Shown: positions 49,651-58,073, numbered from the stretch's first letter. The stretch is 64,000 bases of DNA from Prevotella disiens JCM 6334 = ATCC 29426 (GCF_000613345.1 NZ_BAIS01000006.1:1-64000), one strand, 5' to 3'. Made by a program: numbers and translations. Notes: generated from the sequence alone by a model not told the origin.

Positions 49651-49692
49651 CAAAGTTAAACAAAATTCCCCACATTTCACCCCTTTACTCCA
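49651..49692 (-). promoter_or_regulatory. mraZ promoter with MraZ-type operator repeats
   Basis: -7 box TAACTTTG (49651-49658). Directly upstream on the minus strand three G-rich pentamers, TGGAG (49688-49692), GGGTG (49678-49682) and TGGGG (49668-49672), follow at an exact 10-bp period where the -33 box should be. MraZ is known to bind direct repeats of TGGGN-type boxes with 5-base spacers in front of its own gene, so this is read as the autoregulatory operator. Confidence 0.65.
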
Positions 49693-49949
49693 CATTATTT
49701 GTTTGAACTTCGTTTTTTTAAGTTATTTAACGTTAAAGTATTACTTAAATCAATCCTTACTTGATAGATAGAATCAGAAGGATAATCTTTGTAATCATTT
49801 GTTTATCAGTAAATGTGGTCAGGATAAAGCTGAAAATTTATGAAACCTTATGCGCAACGCTTTATTTTCGTGAAATTTGGTGCAATTGTGGCGTTAAAAT
49901 TCTCCTTCTTTTTCGCTAAAATTTTCGAGAGAAAGTATCGCCCAAAAAG

Positions 49950-50016
49950 TAAACCTATTGTTTTAGAATGAAAAATAGGCACTTTTGGAGCTCAAAACAA
50001 TAGGTTTTAAGTTTCA
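49950..50016. repeat. Dispersed paired-palindrome repeat, copy 6
   Basis: AAACCTATTGTTTTAGAATG, then AAAATAGGCACTTTTGGAG and CTCAAAACAATAGGTTTT; the outer CCTATTGTTTT and AAAACAATAGG arms pair across the whole element. It lies between divergent mraZ and glsA. The rest of the 676-base gap holds a TTTAACGTTAAA palindrome (49726-49737) and AT-rich sequence. Confidence 0.75.
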
Positions 50017-50221
50017 AATGAGTAAGGCTTGATTTTTAGCAGATTTGTCGTGAGCAAATAAAACGTGTTTGCTGAGCATAAAAATCAATGAAAATTGAGC
50101 GTGCGCAGCGAATAAAAAATCAAAAACCTTTGTTTCTTGCATTGTTCTATATTTCCTGCAATATTCTTCGAAGATTTTGTATATGAAAATCGTGTAAAAT
50201 CACATCTTTTTTTGTAAAATT

Positions 50222-50253
50222 TTTGAATAATTCAAAAGGTTTTGTTATATTTG
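50222..50253 (+). promoter_or_regulatory. Promoter of glsA-glsB
   Basis: -33 TTTG (50222-50225), 20-base spacer, -7 TATATTTG (50246-50253), 44 bases before the ATG. Confidence 0.85.
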
Positions 50254-50297
50254 CATGCGTTTAAGAGCTCAAAGCGAATAAAAAGCACATAGCACCA

Positions 50298-51113
50298 ATG
50301 GAGAAAACAATCGACATCGAGAAAATATTGCAAGATAAAATGGGTTCAAAAGCAAAATATGTTCCTAATTTTGTGGTGAATTGGGTAAAGAAAATTATCC
50401 ATGAAGATGAGGTTAATAGATTCCTTTGGGAAAGCCGTGATAAGACGGGGACAGAATGGCTTACAGAATGTGTGAAATATCTTCAAATGACGATTGAGAT
50501 AGAGGGATTAGAAAACCTTCCTGACAAAAACGATGGGAAACTTTACACCTTTGTATCCAACCACCCCTTAGGGGGGCAAGATGGCGTTGCGCTTGGCTCA
50601 ATCATAGGTAAACATTATGATGGTAGATTTCGTTATTTGGTGAACGATTTACTTTTAAATTTGCCAGGGCTGAAACCTGTAAGCATTGGTATTAATAAAA
50701 CAGGAAAACAAAGTCGTGATTTCCCACGAATGGTTGAGGCTGGATTTAGCAGCGATAATCACATGCTCATGTTTCCAGCAGGTTTGAATAGTAGAAAAAT
50801 AAATGGTGTCATTCGCGACTTGCCTTGGACAAAGACTTTTATAACTAAAAGTGTTGAGTATAAGCGTGATGTTGTGCCGATACATTTTAGTGGACAGAAC
50901 TCGGAACGATTCTATAAAATTGCACATTTTAGCGACAAATACATCAAAAAAGTGAACATAGCCATGTTCTTTTTGGTTGATGAAATGTATAAAAATGTTG
51001 GGAAAAAGTTTAAAATAAGTTTTGGAAAACCTATTCCTTGGCAAACTTTTGATAAAAGCAAAACACCAATAGAGTGGGCGAATTTTGTGCAAAATAAAGT
51101 GTATGAGCTTTAA
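50298..51113 (+). CDS. glsA: Glycine lipid O-acyltransferase (lysophospholipid acyltransferase fold)
   Basis: 271 residues. The acyltransferase core shows SNHPLGGQDG (His89 and Asp95, an HX5D variant of the usual HX4D), followed by a FPAGLNSRKING block that takes the place of the family's FPEGTRS motif, and VVPIHFSGQNSERFY. Together with the next gene it matches the Bacteroides glsA-glsB pair: GlsB makes N-acyl-3-hydroxyacyl-glycine and GlsA adds the second acyl chain, producing glycine (and flavolipin-type) membrane lipids. Assignment rests on pair and sequence pattern. Acts at the cytoplasmic membrane face; no signal peptide. Confidence 0.8.
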   Translation: MEKTIDIEKILQDKMGSKAKYVPNFVVNWVKKIIHEDEVNRFLWESRDKTGTEWLTECVKYLQMTIEIEGLENLPDKNDGKLYTFVSNHPLGGQDGVALGSIIGKHYDGRFRYLVNDLLLNLPGLKPVSIGINKTGKQSRDFPRMVEAGFSSDNHMLMFPAGLNSRKINGVIRDLPWTKTFITKSVEYKRDVVPIHFSGQNSERFYKIAHFSDKYIKKVNIAMFFLVDEMYKNVGKKFKISFGKPIPWQTFDKSKTPIEWANFVQNKVYEL

Positions 51114-51149
51114 AAAGTAAATGGAAAGCGTGCGATATAAAGCAAGAAT

Positions 51150-52142
51150 ATGAAGGAAGAAGAAATTATCCAACCCATAAGTAAGGAACTTTTAAAGAGT
51201 GAGCTTACTCCCAACAGATTGTTGAGAGTAACCAACAAGAGTCATAATGAAATTTATGTATTCTCGGCTGACGAAGCTCCGCACCTTATGGACGAAGTTG
51301 GACGATTGCGTGAAGAAGCTTTTCGAACAGCTGGTGGCGGAACAGGCAAGGCAAAAGATATTGATGAGTTTGACCTTATGCACAATTGCTGCAAACAATT
51401 GATAGTTTGGAATCCTGATAACGAAGAGGTTATAGGCGGCTATCGATATATCTTTGGTGGAGATTGGCAGTTCGGAAAGGACGGGCAACCTATCCTTGCA
51501 ACCAGTCATATGTTTCATTTCTCTGACAAATTTCTCAAAGAATATGCACCTTACACGGTAGAATTAGGTCGTTCTTTTGTGTCATTAGCTTACCAAAATG
51601 CTCGTGCCAACTCTAAAAGTATTTTTGCTTTGGATAATCTTTGGGACGGATTGGGCGCACTTACTGTGCTAAACCCTAATTGTAAATACTTCTTTGGCAA
51701 GGTAACAATGTATCCATCTTATATTCGTCGAGGCAGAGATATGATTCTTTATTTCTTGAAGAAATTCTTTAACGATAATGAAGACCTCATTCTACCAATT
51801 AAACCATTAAAGATAGATACTCCTTCAACAGAGTTTGAACCGCTATTTAATGCCCCAAATTTCAAAGAAAACTATAAAATATTGAACCGAGAAATACGAA
51901 AATTAGGTTACAATATTCCTCCATTGGTCAATGCTTATATGAATCTTTCGCCTACAATGAAACTCTTTGGAACAGGTATTAATTGTGGATTTGGCGAAGT
52001 TGAGGAAACTGGAATCCTTATTGCAGTAGATGAAATTTTTGAAGAGAAGCGTCTTCGCCACATAGAAAGCTTTGTTATGCAACACCCAGAAGCGCTTCAT
52101 CTCACCAGTGGAGCTAATAATTTGATTTATAAAGAAAAATAA
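51150..52142 (+). CDS. glsB: Glycine N-acyltransferase (GNAT/OlsB-like)
   Basis: 330 residues. The OlsB-like acyltransferase region (VGRLREEAFRTAGGGTGKAKDIDEFD, EVIGGYRYIFG, VELGRSFVSLAYQ) is visible; such enzymes move a 3-hydroxyacyl chain from acyl carrier protein to an amino acid, here glycine by analogy with Bacteroides GlsB. It starts 36 bases after glsA under the same promoter and is followed by a terminator. Amino-acid specificity cannot be read from the sequence alone; ornithine lipids are the main alternative. Confidence 0.8.
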   Translation: MKEEEIIQPISKELLKSELTPNRLLRVTNKSHNEIYVFSADEAPHLMDEVGRLREEAFRTAGGGTGKAKDIDEFDLMHNCCKQLIVWNPDNEEVIGGYRYIFGGDWQFGKDGQPILATSHMFHFSDKFLKEYAPYTVELGRSFVSLAYQNARANSKSIFALDNLWDGLGALTVLNPNCKYFFGKVTMYPSYIRRGRDMILYFLKKFFNDNEDLILPIKPLKIDTPSTEFEPLFNAPNFKENYKILNREIRKLGYNIPPLVNAYMNLSPTMKLFGTGINCGFGEVEETGILIAVDEIFEEKRLRHIESFVMQHPEALHLTSGANNLIYKEK

Positions 52143-52183
52143 ATCAAACGGAAAAGATAATTCATGCAAAATGGAAATACCAT

Positions 52184-52223
52184 AAAAAGCAGGACGAAAC
52201 ACCTATTTCGCCCTGCTTTTTAT
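52184..52223. terminator. Bidirectional terminator between glsB and the glutamine synthetase gene
   Basis: AAAAAGCAGG ... CCTGCTTTTT with inner CGAAA / TTTCG pairing and A/T runs on both sides, between convergent genes. Confidence 0.85.
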
Positions 52224-52247
52224 AGATTTTAGACCTTTTTACAACTC

Positions 52248-52350
52248 TATCTGATGAACAAAAGATTGACCTCTATGCCAAAAGCTTATTGTCTGATGAA
52301 AAAAAATAAACTATCTGACGAACAAGCGTTTGTTATCTGATGAACAAGAG
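52248..52350. repeat. Tandem degenerate copies of the glutamine synthetase gene 3' end
   Basis: TATCTGATGAACAAAAG (52248), TGTCTGATGAAAAAA (52290), TATCTGACGAACAAGCG (52312) and TATCTGATGAACAAGAG (52334) lie 42, 22 and 22 bases apart. The last copy encodes the final residues LLFIR plus stop of the glutamine synthetase on the minus strand, so the other copies are outward duplications of its stop-codon region. Confidence 0.75.
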
Positions 52351-54522
52351 TTCACGATATTTAGGCAATGTCCACATATCATCGCTCACAATCAACTCAA
52401 GTTTATCAATCTCATAACGTATTTCTTCCATTTTTACAGCAATGTTGTCGTGATAAGCAATGGCTTTCTCTCGCTGATTTTCTATCTTATTGGCAATTTT
52501 TCGAGCCTCAATCAACTCGTCAACTCCCATTTCTATCGCTTGCATACGTTCGGCTATTTCTTTCACAATCTTTACATTGCGTGCTGTAAGTTTCTTGGCT
52601 TCTTCTTGTCCGAATATCTTTATCATCGAATTAATGTTCTTTGCCAACCTACTTTGATAATGTGTTACAACGGGAATGATATGGTTCATCGCCAAATCAC
52701 CCATAACTCTTGCTTCAATTTGGATTTTCTTTGTGTAGGTTTCCCACTTCACTTCGTTGCGTGCTTCTAACTCTTTGCGGTGCATTACATTCATGTTTTC
52801 GAACATTTTTACAGAGTCTTCACGCAGATAAGCATCGAAACAAATAGGGCAGACTGCCTCGCAATCAAGCCCACGCTTAGCGGCTTCTTGCTTCCATTCG
52901 TCGCTGTAGCCATTGCCATCAAAGTGTATTGGCTTTGAAATCTTAATGTCTTCACGCAAAATTTCTATCAATGCATTGTCTAATGGAGTTCCTTTCGCTG
53001 TCAAAGAATCTACCCTTTGTTTGAAATTTGTGAGTGCTTCAGCCACCGCAGTGTTAAGAACGATAAGTGCAGATGCACAGTTTGCTTCTGAACCAACGGC
53101 ACGAAATTCAAATCTATTGCCTGTAAATGCAAATGGAGAGGTTCTGTTTCTATCCGTATTATCAATGAAAAGTTCTGGAATTTCAGTAATATCCAGCTCC
53201 ACACCTTGCTTGTCTTTTATCGTGAAAATATCTTTTAAATCAGCCTTTTCAATGTGTTCTAAGATGTTAGATAATTGCTTTCCCAAGAACGAAGATATGA
53301 TTGCGGGTGGTGCTTCGTTCGCTCCTAAGCGATGATCGTTCGTCGCACTCATTACAGAAGCCTTTAAAAGTGCGTTGTGTTTGTAAACTCCCATTAAAGT
53401 TTCCACCACGAAAACAATGAATCGAAGATTATCTTTTGCGGTCTTTCCACTCTTGTGTAGCAATACGCCAGTATCTGTTGCGAGGCTCCAATTATTGTGT
53501 TTGCCCGAGCCATTGATACCTGCAAAAGGCTTTTCATGTAGCAAAACGCGGAATCCATGCCGTGATGCTACCCTCTTCATCAGTGCCATTAATACCATGT
53601 TATGGTCTACTGCCAAGTTGCATTCCTCAAAGATTGGAGCCAATTCGAATTGTCCTGGTGCTACTTCATTGTGGCGAGTTTTGACAGGAATGCCGAGTTC
53701 TAAAGCATGAATCTCTAAGTCTTTCATGAACGTTTGTACTCTTTCGGGGATTGTTCCGAAGTAGTGGTCGTCCATTTGTTGGTTCTTTGCAGAGTCGTGT
53801 CCCATTAAAGTACGCCCTGTAAGCATGAGGTCTGGTCGTGCAAAGAAAAGGTCTTGGTCAACAAGGAAATACTCTTGCTCCCAACCTAAGTTGGTATGAA
53901 CCTTTTTAACATCAGGATAAAAGTATTGACACACCTCCTTTGCAGCATTATTTACGGCTCTAAGCGAGCGCAAAAGCGGTGCTTTGTAGTCGAGCGCCTC
54001 CCCAGTATATGAAATAAAAATGGTTGGAATACAAAGCGTATCGTCTATAATGAACACTGGACTTGTTGGGTCCCATGCTGAATAGCCTCGCGCTTCGAAT
54101 GTATTACGGATACCTCCTGAGGGAAAAGAACTTGCGTCAGGTTCTTGTTGTGCCAATAATTTTCCAGAAAACTCCTCCATCATGCCGCCTTTCCCATTCG
54201 GTTCGATAAAGGCATCGTGCTTTTCAGCTGTTCCTTCCGTTAGTGGCTGAAACCAATGGGTATAGTGTGTAACACCATTTTCCATTGCCCATTGCTTCAT
54301 TCCTTTCGCAACTTCGTCGGCAATAGAGCGGTCTAAGCGTTCGCCACCGTCCATTACTTCCATCATCTTTTCATAAACATTCGACGGAAGATATTTGTAC
54401 ATTTTCTCACGGTTAAAGACTAACCTTCCAAAAAGTTCAGATGGTCGCACGTTAGCAGGGGTAATTTCTACAGGACGTTTTCTGAAAGCATCTTTTACAA
54501 CTTCAAATCTTAAGTTATCCAT
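52333..54522 (-). CDS. Glutamine synthetase type III
   Basis: 729 residues from the ATG at 54522 (MDNLRFEVVKDAFRKRP), the usual GSIII length; an in-frame start at 54561 overlaps the promoter and is rejected. GSIII signatures include NVRPSELFGRLVF, THYTHWFQPLTEGTAEKHD, NLGWEQEYFLVD and KTRHNEVAPGQFELAP, and GINGSGKHNNWSL. It forms glutamine from glutamate, ammonia and ATP, the main ammonium-assimilation route in Bacteroidetes. The gene is commonly called glnN or glnA. Its 3' end is duplicated in tandem downstream. Confidence 0.95.
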   Translation of the reverse strand: MDNLRFEVVKDAFRKRPVEITPANVRPSELFGRLVFNREKMYKYLPSNVYEKMMEVMDGGERLDRSIADEVAKGMKQWAMENGVTHYTHWFQPLTEGTAEKHDAFIEPNGKGGMMEEFSGKLLAQQEPDASSFPSGGIRNTFEARGYSAWDPTSPVFIIDDTLCIPTIFISYTGEALDYKAPLLRSLRAVNNAAKEVCQYFYPDVKKVHTNLGWEQEYFLVDQDLFFARPDLMLTGRTLMGHDSAKNQQMDDHYFGTIPERVQTFMKDLEIHALELGIPVKTRHNEVAPGQFELAPIFEECNLAVDHNMVLMALMKRVASRHGFRVLLHEKPFAGINGSGKHNNWSLATDTGVLLHKSGKTAKDNLRFIVFVVETLMGVYKHNALLKASVMSATNDHRLGANEAPPAIISSFLGKQLSNILEHIEKADLKDIFTIKDKQGVELDITEIPELFIDNTDRNRTSPFAFTGNRFEFRAVGSEANCASALIVLNTAVAEALTNFKQRVDSLTAKGTPLDNALIEILREDIKISKPIHFDGNGYSDEWKQEAAKRGLDCEAVCPICFDAYLREDSVKMFENMNVMHRKELEARNEVKWETYTKKIQIEARVMGDLAMNHIIPVVTHYQSRLAKNINSMIKIFGQEEAKKLTARNVKIVKEIAERMQAIEMGVDELIEARKIANKIENQREKAIAYHDNIAVKMEEIRYEIDKLELIVSDDMWTLPKYRELLFIR

Positions 54523-54558
54523 ATTCTTTTTCTTTCCTATTTTAGTTTCTGTGATGTG

Positions 54559-54566
54559 CAAATATA
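54559..54566 (-). promoter_or_regulatory. -7 box for glutamine synthetase
   Basis: TATATTTG followed by C on the minus strand, 36 bases before the start codon; -33 box unclear. Confidence 0.65.
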
Positions 54567-54739
54567 ACTTTTTGATAACAAAATATTGTGTTTTTATTGG
54601 TTTTTAATATTTTATTTTTTAAAATATTTGACATAAGTCATTTCTGTGAAGTATTTGTAAATAATTTGCTAAGTGATTAATTTTATATTTTTCTTTATTC
54701 ATTAATGACTGCTTTGCTTTAATTTTTGCAATAAAAAAG

Positions 54740-54769
54740 AGCCTATGTTTGCTCACGCAGACATAGGCT
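54740..54769 (-). terminator. Terminator of the candidate small RNA
   Basis: Minus strand AGCCTATGTCTGC / GCAAACATAGGCT (one mismatch/wobble) with GTGA loop, then TCTTTTTTATT. Confidence 0.8.
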
Positions 54770-54917
54770 TTGCCACTTAACTAAATAACTCAAAAAATTA
54801 CTTGACTCAATTCTCATTAGTAAATCTTCATCACGAGGAACTACCAATTACATTTGTTTGACTATTAACTTACTAATAACTATTTTGTCTTGTTTGTAAT
54901 CAAAACTTTTCGAATTG
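54740..54917 (-). ncRNA. Candidate small RNA (about 180 nt) with own promoter and terminator
   Basis: No protein-coding frame is convincing here. The transcript would start about 7 bases after a TACCTTTG -7 box (54924-54931) with TTTG at 54951-54954, and end at a 13-bp hairpin followed by TCTTTTTTATT. Inside, ATTAGTAA and TTACTAAT (54870-54877 and 54816-54823) can form an 8-bp stem and a 5' hairpin AATCAA / TTGATT is possible. This could be a 6S-like or other regulatory RNA; a short leader peptide is the alternative. The rest of the 54567-55154 gap shows nothing else. Confidence 0.5.
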
Positions 54918-54923
54918 ATTTTA

Positions 54924-54954
54924 CAAAGGTATGGATAAAAATGTAGAATACAAA
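54924..54954 (-). promoter_or_regulatory. Promoter of the candidate small RNA
   Basis: Minus strand -33 TTTG (54951-54954), 19-base spacer, -7 TACCTTTG (54924-54931). Confidence 0.7.
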
Positions 54955-55154
54955 TTATTTCTATCTTTTTTTTACTGAATTATGAAAATTTATGTGTAAC
55001 ACCGCTCAATTTATTAATAATATGTTCTCTATTTCCTCTTTGATTTTATATTTTTTCTCTTATAATAAAGGGCTTTGAAAACTTTATTGCACGATTTGCA
55101 TTTCATTTTGAAATTGGTTAAAATTACATTTTTCCTTTCTTTATGCAAAAATGC

Positions 55155-57319
55155 TTATTGTTTCGCCTTATTGATGTCTATCAATACCAGTTTTATTTCC
55201 TCGTAGGTGTAATCGCTTGGGCATAAGTCTTTGATTGCTTTTAATCCACTTTCGCTCCCAACTCCTTTTGCAATACGTTTGATGCGGTCTATTTTCTTTT
55301 CATCAACCAATTCTGTGATGCTTAAATCTCCACTTTTTACATATTTAGATAGATGACCATTAATGGTGCTGATAGCAAGTTTTCGTTCTTGTGCAATTTG
55401 TTCTACGCTTTTTCCGCTTCTGAATAAAGTGTATGAAACAACATGAGTTGGTATTTTTTCTTCCTTTATGGGCTTTTCTTTTTTTCTCTTTTTCCGTTTA
55501 GTTTCTATGTTTCCATCGCCTATTGCTATCAATGTTGCTTCTTGTTTGCTTCTTAAATAGGCTTGTGTCGTAAAGGTTTCGTCCATCATGTCTTCTAATA
55601 GTAAGCGTTTGGCAATGTAAGTTTGTTTTGTTTCTGCAATGTTTTCTTGCAATTTTTGCATACCCATTTGGTTGTTTCCCTCCACTTCCTTTGCTTTTTC
55701 CAATTGCATTGACACCAATTCTGTTAGGTTGCTATGGAAATAACGGGCGCCATTTTTCACTCTTTCCAAGAACTTCTCATCGTGCAAAGCACTTGCAGGC
55801 ATGTTCTTTACAAGGGTTTCCCATTTCTCAGAAACTGCTATTATTTGTTTTTTCATGTCGTCCATTGTGGTTCGATGTAACGCAATGGTCTTTTGATACT
55901 TGTGGAAATATTCAACTAAGGTTCTGAATGTAGCTGACACGTTGTTGAAAATATCTGCAAAATTAAACATTTCTAAAAGCAAAAATCTGAAATATTCTTC
56001 TTTCAAAGCAGGTAAATTCTCAATACTTTGCCGTGCATTTACGTTTTGTTGTTCAATATATTGATTCACACGTTGGTCGTTGATGACTGCATTTTGGTTT
56101 AGAGTTGTTGCCAATACCAACCTTCCAATGTGCGGCAACGGCTCAATGCCACATACGTTTGTCCTGATGCAAAAGCCAATTGTGCATCAATGATAGCGTG
56201 TTCGAAGGTTAATCCTTGACTTTTATGAATGGTTATTGCCCACGCTAAGCGCAAAGGATATTGCCGAAATGCACCAACAACCTCATCTTCAATCTGTTTT
56301 GTCTTCTCGTTGAGCGTGTATTTCGTGTTTTCCCAAACGTTCTGTTCCACCTCAATAGCTTCAGTTTCGTTTGGACAAAGCACTAATATTTGGTTTTCAT
56401 CAATATAGGTTATGCGCCCAATCTTACCATTATAATATCGTCCGTGACTATCGTTGTGAATGAACATCACCTGTGCGCCCACTTTTAGCGTTAGCTTATA
56501 GTCGGCAGGATAGTTTGTTTCGGGAAATATCCCTTGCGTTTCAGCTGTGAATGTATAGGCTTTATTTTTTATTTGTGCTAATTTTTGGTTGTTATAGTTG
56601 TCAGCTATTCTGTTGTGCGTGGTGAGTTTGATGTAGTTACTGTTCTCATCTTCTTTAAAATTAGGAAGATAGCGTGAGTTTAATAGCTTGAAATCCTCAT
56701 TCGTAACCTTTCCTTCTCTGAAATGATTGAGAATATCTATGAACTTTTGGTCTTGCTGTCGGAACACTTTTGTGAGTTCTATGGTAACGTACTGTATGCG
56801 CTGTAAAGCCCTTGAACCAAAGAAATAAGGTGTTTCATAGTATTTTTTTAGCAATTCTTCCTCGTCTGCTGTAACCACAGGCGTAAGCTGTTGCAAGTCG
56901 CCAATCATTAAAAGTTGCACGCCTCCAAATGGTTTGTTGTGTTCACGAAATCGTCTTAACACAGAATCTATGGCATCGAGAATATCGGCACGCACCATAC
57001 TGATTTCGTCAATGATGAGAAGGTCGAGTGTGCGAAATATTTTGCGCTTCTCTTTACCGTAATCAAATTTAGATTTTACTCTACTTTCGGGTATGAAAGG
57101 CGATAGTGGGAGTTGGAAAAACGAATGAATCGTAACACCGCCTGCATTGATAGCCGCTACGCCCGTAGGTGCTACCACAACAATACGCTTTGTGCTATGC
57201 TCCTTAACTGCTTTAAGAAATGTGGTTTTACCTGTTCCAGCCTTTCCCGTAAGGAAGATACTGATACCAGTATGTTCCACAAAATCCCATGCGTTTCTGA
57301 GTTCTTCGTTCTTTTCCAT
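55155..57319 (-). pseudogene. PIF1/RecD-like helicase with C-terminal helix-turn-helix region, 1-base deletion (probable sequence error)
   Basis: From the ATG at 57319 (MEKNEELRNAWDFVEHTG) the frame holds a superfamily 1 helicase: Walker A LTGKAGTGKTTFLK, Walker B LLIIDEISMV, GDLQQLTPVV, and the C-terminal ITIHKSQGLTFEHAIID and YVALSRCRTLEG. A missing T at 56119-56120 (minus-strand GGTTGG; GGTTTGG gives EGLVLATTLN) then joins it to a 325-residue tail, giving about 721 residues. The tail has coiled-coil segments, a KRKKRKKEKPIKEEK linker and a helix-turn-helix region (SGKSVEQIAQERKLAISTINGHLSKY). Likely a 5'-3' DNA helicase in replication or recombination. The usual helicase-HTH fusion in Bacteroidales fits a single intact gene. 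Confidence 0.85.
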
Positions 57320-57343
57320 GATTGTTCTTTTATGATTTCCGAA

Positions 57344-57375
57344 CAAATTTAGTAAAAAATAGTGAGTTGGACAAA
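57344..57375 (-). promoter_or_regulatory. Promoter of the helicase gene
   Basis: Minus strand -33 TTTG (57372-57375), 20-base spacer, -7 TAAATTTG (57344-57351), 25 bases before the ATG. The left arm of an inverted repeat begins at 57376, directly next to the -33 box. Confidence 0.75.
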
Positions 57376-57573
57376 TATGGTGGGTTCTAAAAATTAGCTT
57401 TGTTTTAATTTGCTTTTCCTTTTGTGAGCAAATTGTCAATGAGTAAGGGCGCATAGCGAGCTATGCAACTGCACGAATTGGCGATTTGAACCAAAAATAA
57501 ACCAAAGAAAAACAAAACGAAATCCATATCCTAAGTATATTTCTTGCGGTGGTAATTTTTAGAATCTACCATA
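57376..57573. mobile_element. MITE-like inverted-repeat element (about 200 bp)
   Basis: Terminal arms of 23 bases match in inverted orientation at 20 positions: 57376-57398 (TATGGTGGGTTCTAAAAATT...) and 57551-57573 read on the other strand (TATGGTAGATTCTAAAAATT...). Near the centre GCATAGC / GCTATGC (57451-57466) forms a perfect hairpin. No transposase frame is inside. A third arm copy lies at 58134-58155. No clear target-site duplication could be assigned. Confidence 0.5.
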
Positions 57574-57671
57574 TGTAATTGATAAAAATCAAATGAATTG
57601 ACACATGGCAATAAATCGGCAATTTGTGGAGTTTCATTTCTTTTCTGTGCCTTCAAATATTGTAATTGTTG

Positions 57672-57679
57672 TAACTTTG
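57672..57679 (+). promoter_or_regulatory. -7 box for the 27-codon membrane peptide gene
   Basis: TAACTTTG followed by C; transcription would start about 57686, 60 bases before the ATG. Confidence 0.6.
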
Positions 57680-57748
57680 CACACACAAACAGGATAATGA
57701 ATGACGGAGAACAAAGGGTTCTCTATTTAAATTTAGGAGAAAATAGAA

Positions 57749-57832
57749 ATGATGACATTAATTTTAGTGGTAGCTGTAGTTGCTACAAGTATTTTTCAGG
57801 TAATAAAAATTAATAAGAACTTAGTTTCATAG
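57749..57832 (+). CDS. Putative 27-residue single-span membrane peptide
   Basis: The ATG at 57749 follows AGGAGAAAATAG, a good ribosome-binding site, and the frame encodes MMTLILVVAVVATSIFQ followed by VIKINKNLVS: one hydrophobic span and a basic tail, typical of small membrane peptides. It has a -7 box upstream and a textbook terminator 30 bases after the stop, so it forms a complete transcription unit. I do not recognise the family; it resembles KdpF-type peptides only in size, and no kdp genes are near. A 38-codon overlapping frame from 57697 is less likely because it is hydrophilic and lacks a clear ribosome-binding site. Confidence 0.5.
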   Translation: MMTLILVVAVVATSIFQVIKINKNLVS

Positions 57833-57862
57833 TTTTATAGATATAGTGGATTGAGAAAGCAA

Positions 57863-57900
57863 AACCCCATTTTCGTTTTTCGAAGATGGGGTTGTTTTTT
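57863..57900 (+). terminator. Terminator of the small membrane peptide gene
   Basis: AACCCCATTTTCG / CGAAGATGGGGTT, 13-bp stem with one wobble and a TTTTT loop, followed by G and a run of T. Confidence 0.9.
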
Positions 57901-57925
57901 TAGGGTATAAACCCTTTTGAAATGC

Positions 57926-57984
57926 GAAAGAGCCTGTTTTGAGCTTCAAAATAGGCTCTTTTGTGCTTCAAAACAGGCTATATT
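57926..57984. repeat. Dispersed palindromic repeat, copy 7
   Basis: AGAGCCTGTTTTGAGCTTC, CAAAATAGGCTCTTTTG and TGCTTCAAAACAGGCTATATTG: three half-modules, so alternative hairpins can form. Confidence 0.8.
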
Positions 57985-58043
57985 GAAAAATAAAGTCGTT
58001 GGTTTATCTTTGTGAAAAAAAAATTATTTTATTATCCTTTGGC

Positions 58044-58073
58044 TTGTTAGTTCGGAAAATATCCTTATTTTTG
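58044..58073 (+). promoter_or_regulatory. Promoter of the PAP2 phosphatase gene
   Basis: TTG (58044-58046), 19-base spacer, -7 TATTTTTG (58066-58073); the leader of about 100 bases contains the 58134-58155 repeat arm. Confidence 0.65.

Noticed and set aside
52248-52350. CRISPR-like array
   Set aside because: Repeat units are degenerate, 22 bases apart with almost no spacer and no cas genes in the window.
57376-57573. Invertible promoter (phase switch)
   Set aside because: Arms are imperfect and no full -33/-7 promoter lies between them pointing to a flanking gene, although a lone TAGCTTTG is present at 57395; kept only as a MITE-like element.
57697-57813. 38-codon hydrophilic frame overlapping the membrane-peptide gene
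   Set aside because: No clear ribosome-binding site and low-complexity composition; the hydrophobic frame from 57749 is better supported.
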